Source: Selenomonadaceae bacterium UBA3796
GTDB lineage: Bacteria > Bacillota > Negativicutes > Selenomonadales > Selenomonadaceae
Direction of reading: 5' to 3'
Length of the DNA: 28,371 nucleotides
Assembly (NCBI GenBank): GCA_002369175.1
Contig: DFES01000119.1
Location: 1 to 28,371 of the forward strand
The notes under the pieces are model-generated. The model saw only the letters and a program-made list of their open reading frames with translations. It was not told the origin of the DNA and did no database searches. Positions 23,432 through 28,371 of this stretch are shown piece after piece; positions within the stretch are counted from its first letter, which is position 1, and each line of letters opens with the position of its first letter. A program made the translations under genes and the position numbers.

Positions 23432-24442
23432 ATGTCAATTCAAAGGGAAGATGTAGTGAATTGCTACCGATATATCTTAGGAAGAGCTCCTGAGAGCAAA
23501 TCAGTAGTGGATGAACATATAAAGACTTGTCATTCGATTGATGATTTGCGCATGAAATTCTTAACATCGGATGAATTTGGGAGAACCTTTTGTCATATTG
23601 CGAATAAACCTCAGGATATTCCCATGCAGGTCTTTGATTTTGCATCACCTCCAATGGAGATAGAAGATTGCACAGATTCCGAGCTGGAAAATATTTTCCA
23701 GAGAATTCAAAAGGAATGGAAAAAATTTGGCAAGGAGAATCCATTTTGGTCTGTTTTGACGCATGATCAATACAAGAACGAAAACATAAATGAGGAAACA
23801 AAGGCTCAATTTTATGAATCCGGGAAGATTGAGGCAAAAGCGATTGTTGCGACTTTGAATCGGAATGGATTTTTATCAGATGGGAATGTCCATGGGGGGG
23901 GGACAGATGGTTTAAAGAATTGTACAGTTATTGAATATGGCTGTGGATGTGGACGTGTGACAAAGACATTGGCAACAATATTCAAAAAAGTGATAGCATT
24001 GGATATTTCAGACGGAAATCTGGATGTCGCCAGAAGAGAAGTCAAATCATCTAATGTCGAGTTCCGTTTGATAGAAAATATGCATGACTACGAAAGTCTC
24101 CCAAAGGCTGATGTCGTGTACTCAAGGATTGTTCTTCAGCATAATTGCCCACCTGTTATGGAGTATTTGCTGAATTCGATGTTCCGTGTTTTATCTGATG
24201 ATGGAATGGCATTTTTCCAGATTCCAACGTACAAATATGGATACAAATTTTCCTATGATTTATACGTCAATGAAAAGGAACACATGGAAATGCATGCATT
24301 TCCACAGTCCAAAATATTCAAGATTGCCAATCGCAATTTCTGTTTCCCCTGTGAAGTGTTTCAGGATAACTGGATCGGAGAATGGGGGATATCCACATCT
24401 TTCGTATTTAAGAAGGCAGGTAGACCGAACCAGCTTCCTTGA
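23432..24442 (+). CDS. Methyltransferase with N-terminal DUF4214-like domain
   Basis: 336 residues; the ATG at 23432 follows AAGGAGG (23414-23420), which is preferred over the in-frame ATG at 23306 inside the previous gene. The first 55 residues repeat the DUF4214-like domain (MSIQREDVVNCYRYILGRAPES ... FLTSDEFGRTF), and the first codons share a 24-nt identical run with the previous gene. A class I SAM-dependent methyltransferase domain follows: VIEYGCGCGRVTKTLA, VIALDISDGNLDVARRE, DVVYSRIVLQHNCPPVMEYLLNSMFRVLSDDGMAFFQIP. It is not FkbM type. Nine G residues (23894-23902) occur just before motif I and could make it phase-variable. Confidence 0.88.
   Translation: MSIQREDVVNCYRYILGRAPESKSVVDEHIKTCHSIDDLRMKFLTSDEFGRTFCHIANKPQDIPMQVFDFASPPMEIEDCTDSELENIFQRIQKEWKKFGKENPFWSVLTHDQYKNENINEETKAQFYESGKIEAKAIVATLNRNGFLSDGNVHGGGTDGLKNCTVIEYGCGCGRVTKTLATIFKKVIALDISDGNLDVARREVKSSNVEFRLIENMHDYESLPKADVVYSRIVLQHNCPPVMEYLLNSMFRVLSDDGMAFFQIPTYKYGYKFSYDLYVNEKEHMEMHAFPQSKIFKIANRNFCFPCEVFQDNWIGEWGISTSFVFKKAGRPNQLP
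23894..23902 (+). repeat. Run of nine G inside the methyltransferase gene
   Basis: The run codes for Gly-Gly-Gly immediately before the SAM-binding motif, between residues His and Thr. Gain or loss of one G shifts the frame and removes the whole catalytic domain, the usual arrangement of slipped-strand phase-variable glycan-modification genes. The reading frame is intact ('on') in this sequence. Confidence 0.85.
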
Positions 24443-24471
24443 AGAGATTTAATAACTCATTCTTATTTACT

Positions 24472-24591
24472 ATGATGGAATACTTAGATAGCCTTGATGA
24501 GAAAACAAAATCGTATTTCATAAATCATTATGTTATGGAAAATAGAAAGGGATCTCTTATTCGGAACTGGATAACGATCGGTTCCATGTAA
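24472..24591 (+). CDS. Possible 39-residue peptide gene
   Basis: An open frame begins with two ATG codons and ends at the TAA in the hairpin element (24589-24591). The peptide is MMEYLDSLDEKTKSY followed by FINHYVMENRKG and SLIRNWITIGSM; it is helical-looking with balanced charge. No ribosome-binding site was found (the upstream bases are TCTTATTTACT), and it matches nothing I recognise. It may be a gene remnant or chance. Confidence 0.2.
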   Translation: MMEYLDSLDEKTKSYFINHYVMENRKGSLIRNWITIGSM

Positions 24592-24644
24592 CGAGCCGAA
24601 GATGTCCCCACTTGCGGAAGTGGGGGATATTTTCTGCCTCGTTA
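24563..24644 (+). other. Two-hairpin structured element between genes
   Basis: Hairpin 1: GGAAC (24563-24567) / GTTCC (24581-24585), with an inner GAT/ATC. Hairpin 2 is long: TAACGAG (24589-24595) pairs with CTCGTTA (24638-24644), GAAGATGT (24598-24605) with ATATTTTC (24627-24634, wobbles allowed), and CCCCACTT (24606-24613) with AAGTGGGG (24618-24625) around GCGG; a single G is bulged and a small CC/TGC loop interrupts it. There is no T-run, so it is not a standard terminator. The form suggests a regulatory or processing RNA element, or the subterminal hairpin of an IS200/IS605-type element. Confidence 0.6.
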
Positions 24645-24719
24645 TAAGGTGATGAGAAGTTTTTGAAGAACGTTTATGTTTAGGGAAATGGGGAATATGG
24701 GAAGTGGAGTGGTTTGAAA

Positions 24720-26975
24720 ATGTTGCAGAATGATGTATCTGTACAGGAACTTGTTTCATTAATTTTGAAATTCTTCCATCCAAAATCCGTTGTGGAAATT
24801 GGGTGCGGTGAAGGGGAACTTTTAAAGGAATTTCAAAAGAACGGGTTGAGAATAACGGGGACAGATTCTGGTTCGTATGCAAATGCTGAGTTTTGGAAAA
24901 AGAATAGAAATGAATTCCATGCTGCAGATATTACGAGTGCTCGATTCAACTCTAAAATCAAGCTGGATTTGGCGGTTTCATTGGAAGTTGCCAATAAAAT
25001 TCCTTCGGATCATGCTCCTGTATTCATCCATGATCTTTGTCAATTAAGTGATGTCATATTATTTTCATCCTGTATTCCAGGGCAGGATGAAGATTCTAAA
25101 AATCCACAATTCCCATCCTATTGGAAAAAACTTTTCCGAAATAATGGATTCATATCATTGGATTGCATTCGACCATTGATGTGGGGAAATCGCAGAGTAA
25201 AGATAGAGTACCGACAAAATATTTTAGTATATATAAATGAACGATTTCTTTACCAATATCCGTTGTTTTATAAATTCTATATGAAAGAAAATAACAATGG
25301 ATTAAGTGATGTTGTACATCCAGAATATTTGATGAGAATAATGGGAGATATTCATGCTCTTAAAAAGGAGATTTTGAAATACCAGCCTCGTAAAATTCTA
25401 TATATTTATCCACATCCTGCAGCCTTTGGATGGATTGTTGCACATAAATTGACAAAGCATAAAACTGATGATGCATATCTTCTAATAGGAGAGGGAGAAT
25501 TTTCTATTCACTTAGCATCACAATATGAAAGTCTTATAAAGAAGTTTGTGGCGAAAAATATTTTTAAGGGGTATTTTACATATAATGAAAAAGTCGCATT
25601 GAATTGTAGTAGTGTTGCTCAAGGAGAGAAAGAGATAGAGAAAGTTTTTGATGATTTGTTTAGAAGGCAAGAATGTGATGTCAGATTGTTCGATTATGTT
25701 TACTCCACATACGATGTATACGATCCTGTTGGGATATACTTTTCATTAAAAAAAATAAAATTCACATCGTTTGAACTATCATCGAATCATTTTAAAAAAC
25801 GAAATAGAAATTTTTTTATTGGTTGTCTTCCAAATAGGAAAATATATTGTGATATGCTATTTAAACATTGTGCTGTATTCGGGAAAAATAAATTCCAATC
25901 CGTTGTTCTTTTTCCATCTTCGGACAAAGTTGGATTTTCTGAGAAAGAATATACATTATTTGACCCTGGAAAAGCTATTCTTATGCTTGCGTATGAAGAT
26001 AAAAAAACTATTAGAGATGTGTTTGATATTGAAAGGTGGAATAAATCAAAACCACTGACATGGATCTTTTTATTGAGTGATTCAAAGTATGGAGAAATAG
26101 CATATAGAAATTTTGAAACATGTAATATGCATTTCAAAAATAGTCGATGCTATTTCTTTTTTTGTATTCAAGTAACATGTGATTATTTCTGCCCTGAAAA
26201 TACCTTTCCGATTTTAAAATTGCATCCAAGAAATTATTATATTGATGAGAATTGGAGTAAGTTATATAGTAATGGGATAAGTATTATACATCCATATTTT
26301 ACAGCTCCATTGATGAATCTTGTTCCAGAAGATTATCTACCAGAATATGTAATTTTATCTGGCAATACAGCGGAATCGCAAATAGAGCATAAATTCAAGA
26401 AAATTTATTATGAAGGTGGAGTGATTTCGTCTTTACTGATTCATAAATATTATATTGTGCTTTCCATACTCAAATTTTTAGGTTATATAGATAAAAGGAC
26501 ACCTGAAAAGTTTGGTTCTATAGGGGCGGCAGGAAAATATGATGGATATAATGCAGTATATATGAAAAAGGATATTAGTTCGCTACTTCAAATTCAATTT
26601 CCAGATGTAGCAGAGTTTTGCAATATATCCTATTCTATTTTACAGGAATCGTTAGCTCCAGCAGAGGAAATATTATCAGACCGAGAATTTATTATCTATA
26701 CAGATCCCTGGGGGAAAATTTCCATTGAAGATCTAAAGGAAATTAATGCAAAAAAATGTATTATAAAAATAAAAAAACAGATATGCAAAAGTGAAGAATA
26801 TGTGATTGCACCGAGAGAGAATGAGTATATATTTTTCTTTACTAAAAAAGAAAAATATATAGAGAAAATGAGAAATTTTTCAATCAATAAAAAAAATAAT
26901 GCAATGGGAATTGAAGTAAGTACATGTATGTTGTCGGAAGAAAAGTATATATCTGAACAGATAAGAAAGAACTGA
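24720..26975 (+). CDS. Methyltransferase plus unknown large domain (AT-rich gene)
   Basis: 751 residues from ATG 24720 (GGAG 10 bases upstream; a TTG at 24714 is also in frame). Residues about 1-160 form a SAM-dependent methyltransferase domain with motif I VVEIGCGEGELLKEF and GTDSGSYANAEFW. The following 590 residues are unassigned. They contain ILYIYPHPAAFGWIVAHKL near 225 and a FPILKLHPRNYYIDENW segment near 500; the K-x-HPR pattern recalls GT-B sugar transferases such as polysialyl- and capsule transferases, but this is only a hint. The gene is strikingly richer in A and T than the rest of the window and follows the structured element, suggesting separate acquisition. It is the last gene of the operon on this strand. 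Confidence 0.8.
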   Translation: MLQNDVSVQELVSLILKFFHPKSVVEIGCGEGELLKEFQKNGLRITGTDSGSYANAEFWKKNRNEFHAADITSARFNSKIKLDLAVSLEVANKIPSDHAPVFIHDLCQLSDVILFSSCIPGQDEDSKNPQFPSYWKKLFRNNGFISLDCIRPLMWGNRRVKIEYRQNILVYINERFLYQYPLFYKFYMKENNNGLSDVVHPEYLMRIMGDIHALKKEILKYQPRKILYIYPHPAAFGWIVAHKLTKHKTDDAYLLIGEGEFSIHLASQYESLIKKFVAKNIFKGYFTYNEKVALNCSSVAQGEKEIEKVFDDLFRRQECDVRLFDYVYSTYDVYDPVGIYFSLKKIKFTSFELSSNHFKKRNRNFFIGCLPNRKIYCDMLFKHCAVFGKNKFQSVVLFPSSDKVGFSEKEYTLFDPGKAILMLAYEDKKTIRDVFDIERWNKSKPLTWIFLLSDSKYGEIAYRNFETCNMHFKNSRCYFFFCIQVTCDYFCPENTFPILKLHPRNYYIDENWSKLYSNGISIIHPYFTAPLMNLVPEDYLPEYVILSGNTAESQIEHKFKKIYYEGGVISSLLIHKYYIVLSILKFLGYIDKRTPEKFGSIGAAGKYDGYNAVYMKKDISSLLQIQFPDVAEFCNISYSILQESLAPAEEILSDREFIIYTDPWGKISIEDLKEINAKKCIIKIKKQICKSEEYVIAPRENEYIFFFTKKEKYIEKMRNFSINKKNNAMGIEVSTCMLSEEKYISEQIRKN

Positions 26976-27268
26976 TTTTTTATAGCCAAAAAAAATCTTC
27001 CAGTTGGCGTTTTCCTGATGGATTAGCTTCGTGTTGCAATGAGGCGGGAGACGTGTACCCTGCGGGTATGTCCATCACTTGTTCCTGGATTTCATACTCC
27101 CACTTGCGAGGCGCGTTTCAAAAGAGGGCATTTTAGGATACAAAGATTTTGTTCGCCTTATGAAGATAAAATGATCTAATTTTTGGCAGAACTGTATGGC
27201 ATCTGCGGGGAAGGATTCACTTGATGGATAAGGCAACATAAAAGCCCCCGCAGGGCGGGGGCTGAGAC
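26976..27268. other. Intergenic region with hairpins, no gene seen
   Basis: This holds an AT stem (GATTTTTT/AAAAAATC near 26973-26998), then GTGTTGCAATG (27031-27041), an 11-mer also present in the operon leader at 9704-9714, and a hairpin TACCC-TGC-GGGTA (27056-27068) flanked by GAC/GTC. CCCACTTGCG (27101-27110) repeats the 10-mer found in the hairpin at 24607-24616. No ORF here has a ribosome-binding site. The overlapping Arg-rich frame on the - strand is a shadow of the nuclease gene. Confidence 0.4.
27240..27262 (-). terminator. Intrinsic terminator of the Rpn-family gene
   Basis: GCCCCCGC (27244-27251) and GCGGGGGC (27255-27262) form an 8-bp G/C stem with an AGG loop. Read on the - strand it is followed by TTTT and lies 6 bases after the stop codon of the nuclease gene. 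Confidence 0.9.
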
Positions 27269-28171
27269 TTACCAGTTTGCCTGTACTGCCGCCAGGGCAT
27301 CCTGGCGGGTAAGGGAGTAGCGCTTCATAAGCTGCTCGACAACCTGAGGCTGGCTGATGGAAAGATCCTTGAGTGTTTGGATTAGGGTGAGGATGCCACT
27401 GCGGCGTTCTTCGTTGCGTCCTTCCATGCGTCCTTCCATGCGTCCGTCTTCCATGGCGGCTTCTCTTGAGGCTTGTTCGTTCCAATGCAGGCTGTACATA
27501 TCTAAAACCTCCTTCTGGTTCTCGATCAGGTAATTTTTCATGATGTCATGCTCAATGCAGTATTTGATAGATTTTTGGATGGCCTCTTTTAGCACTTCTC
27601 CGGCTTCTATGCGCCTGCGGACATCGTAGACAAAGAAGCTGTAGTCCCGCAGGGGCTTGTATTCCAAGAGACTGCTGCATTTGCTGATATCTTCGTGGTA
27701 GCTGATGTTGTAGCGGGTGACAATCAGTTCCAGAGGCGGTGGAAAAGGAAGATCCTTCGGAAAGGAATCCGAAAGGCGCAAGGTGGAGGCAAGGGGCTGG
27801 TCCTTGGTGCCGCAGTAGAATTCGTAGAATTCCGGCACCGGTAGAGGAACACGGCTGGCAAGGTAAAAATCTCTGCGTTTTAGCATTTTGCGGTAAAGCA
27901 TGGTTATGTAGACCAACATACGCAGGGGCATATTCTGGTTCAGAGTGCTTTGTTCTTCGAATAGCACAATGAAGCGGTGGTTGACCAGATAGGAGAGATC
28001 GTTGCGCTCAAGGCTGAAGAAAACATGCTTCAAAGTGTTGATGGTGATGTCTTCAGGCTTCGTAGGTATGCCCGTGATTCTGGTATGTATGGCGGAAAGG
28101 TCTGTGGGATTGCTGAATCTGCTTCGGAATATGGAATCCTTGAAAGTGCGTTTGGGCCTGGCTTCATTCAC
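27269..28171 (-). CDS. Rpn/PD-(D/E)XK nuclease-family transposase-like protein
   Basis: 300 residues, starting at GTG 28171 with AAAGGGG about 10 bases upstream. Residues 1-95 open with RTFKDSIFRSRFSNPTDLSAIH and continue to FIVLFEEQSTLNQNMPLRMLVYITMLY, the E-x-Q-S...N-MPLR signature of the Rpn (recombination-promoting nuclease / putative transposase) PD-(D/E)XK family common in Negativicutes and Clostridia. The C-terminus has a charged stretch with repeated MEGR units (EDGRMEGRMEGRNEERR, about 242-258), then a helical tail (YSLTRQDALAAVQ). Members are widespread in many copies per genome and are thought to act in DNA breakage and horizontal gene transfer or phage defence. It is a single-gene unit, transcribed against its neighbours, between the glycan operon and kdsB. 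Confidence 0.85.
   Translation of the reverse strand: MNEARPKRTFKDSIFRSRFSNPTDLSAIHTRITGIPTKPEDITINTLKHVFFSLERNDLSYLVNHRFIVLFEEQSTLNQNMPLRMLVYITMLYRKMLKRRDFYLASRVPLPVPEFYEFYCGTKDQPLASTLRLSDSFPKDLPFPPPLELIVTRYNISYHEDISKCSSLLEYKPLRDYSFFVYDVRRRIEAGEVLKEAIQKSIKYCIEHDIMKNYLIENQKEVLDMYSLHWNEQASREAAMEDGRMEGRMEGRNEERRSGILTLIQTLKDLSISQPQVVEQLMKRYSLTRQDALAAVQANW
27421..27444. repeat. Two 12-bp tandem repeats in the Rpn-family gene
   Basis: CTTCCATGCGTC occurs twice in tandem, followed by a degenerate third copy, coding on the - strand for repeated Met-Glu-Gly-Arg. In-frame expansion or contraction would change the number of MEGR units without breaking the gene. Confidence 0.7.
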
Positions 28172-28209
28172 AGTGCATACGCCCCTTTCTTGGTCATTTA
28201 CTTACTATT

Positions 28210-28237
28210 ATTATAGCAATCTGGATGGTGGTGTCAA
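28210..28237 (-). promoter_or_regulatory. Consensus promoter of the Rpn-family gene
   Basis: Read on the - strand, a perfect TTGACA (complement of 28232-28237) and a perfect TATAAT (complement of 28210-28215) are 16 bases apart, about 40 bp from the GTG start. It is the strongest sigma70-type promoter in the window. Confidence 0.85.
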
Positions 28238-28299
28238 TAAGTTGACGTTCTCAATGTTATATGCACATTTTTATTTATACAAAGGACAGTGATTTGCAG

Positions 28300-28371
28300 A
28301 TGAAGATAATAGGTATCATTCCTGCCAGATACAGCTCCACCAGATTGCCGGGCAAGCCTTTGGCGGATATT
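28300..28371 (+). CDS. kdsB: 3-deoxy-manno-octulosonate cytidylyltransferase, N-terminal end
   Basis: Only the first 24 codons are in the window. The peptide MKIIGIIPARYSSTRLPGKP followed by LADI is nearly the same as the KdsB start, including the nucleotide-binding R-Y-x-S-x-R-x-P-x-K-P-L pattern. KdsB activates Kdo as CMP-Kdo for the inner core of lipopolysaccharide, which shows an outer membrane with LPS. AAAGGA lies about 14 bases before the ATG, a rather long spacing. The 3' part cannot be judged. Confidence 0.85.
   Translation, partial: MKIIGIIPARYSSTRLPGKPLADI

Noticed and set aside
27075..27485. Arg/His-rich open frame with HGR(T) repeats on the - strand.
   Set aside because: It is another frame of the tandem repeats in the Rpn-family gene and extends into the terminator.
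28241..28258. TTGACG and TATAT before kdsB as a possible promoter.
   Set aside because: The spacing between them is wrong (about 10 bases) and no better -10 was found.

Overview
The window looks like chromosome of a diderm Negativicute of the Selenomonas / Mitsuokella / Megamonas kind. This is inferred from three things: a complete succinate-to-propionate module with a biotin-dependent methylmalonyl-CoA decarboxylase of the Veillonella type, FabK-type enoyl-ACP reductase, and a Kdo pathway gene (kdsB) next to a rhamnan-type polysaccharide locus. No tRNA, rRNA or CRISPR array was seen.

Region 1 (1-6513) is the propionate module, all on the + strand: the end of a succinate/propionate CoA-transferase, split methylmalonyl-CoA mutase (catalytic and B12-binding chains), the mutase chaperone GTPase MeaB, methylmalonyl-CoA epimerase, and decarboxylase chains MmdA, a 45-residue MmdE-like chain and biotin carrier MmdC. 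A strong terminator lies between the mutase genes and meaB, and an approximately 155-bp inverted-repeat element lies between meaB and the epimerase gene. The membrane sodium-pump chain MmdB and the anchor MmdD are not here.

Region 2 (6514-9574) holds a free-standing promoter-gene-terminator unit encoding an unrecognised protein built from 36-residue repeats, then fabK, an orphan ZnuA-like metal-binding lipoprotein, and a convergent XRE-family regulator.

Region 3 (9575-26975) is a long polysaccharide operon. It begins with a good sigma70-type promoter, a leader of about 290 nt with two hairpins, and a resolvase-like protein that has lost its catalytic N-terminus and is probably a DNA-binding regulator. 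manC, gmd and rmd then make GDP-D-rhamnose. Next come a tandem Rossmann-like protein, an 810-residue glycosyltransferase, a small WbdD/WsaE-like methyltransferase translationally coupled to a 1319-residue protein with three GT4 domains, a small beta-sandwich protein, an FkbM methyltransferase and a second methyltransferase (both with an N-terminal DUF4214-like domain), and a very AT-rich 751-residue methyltransferase-plus-unknown-domain protein. The likely product is an O-methylated D-rhamnose-containing cell-surface glycan. One methyltransferase gene contains a run of nine G residues, a candidate phase-variation switch. No export genes (ABC transporter, Wzx/Wzy) are in the window.

Region 4 (26976-28371) holds an intergenic stretch with hairpins, an Rpn/PD-(D/E)XK nuclease-family gene on the - strand with its own consensus promoter and terminator, and the first 24 codons of kdsB.
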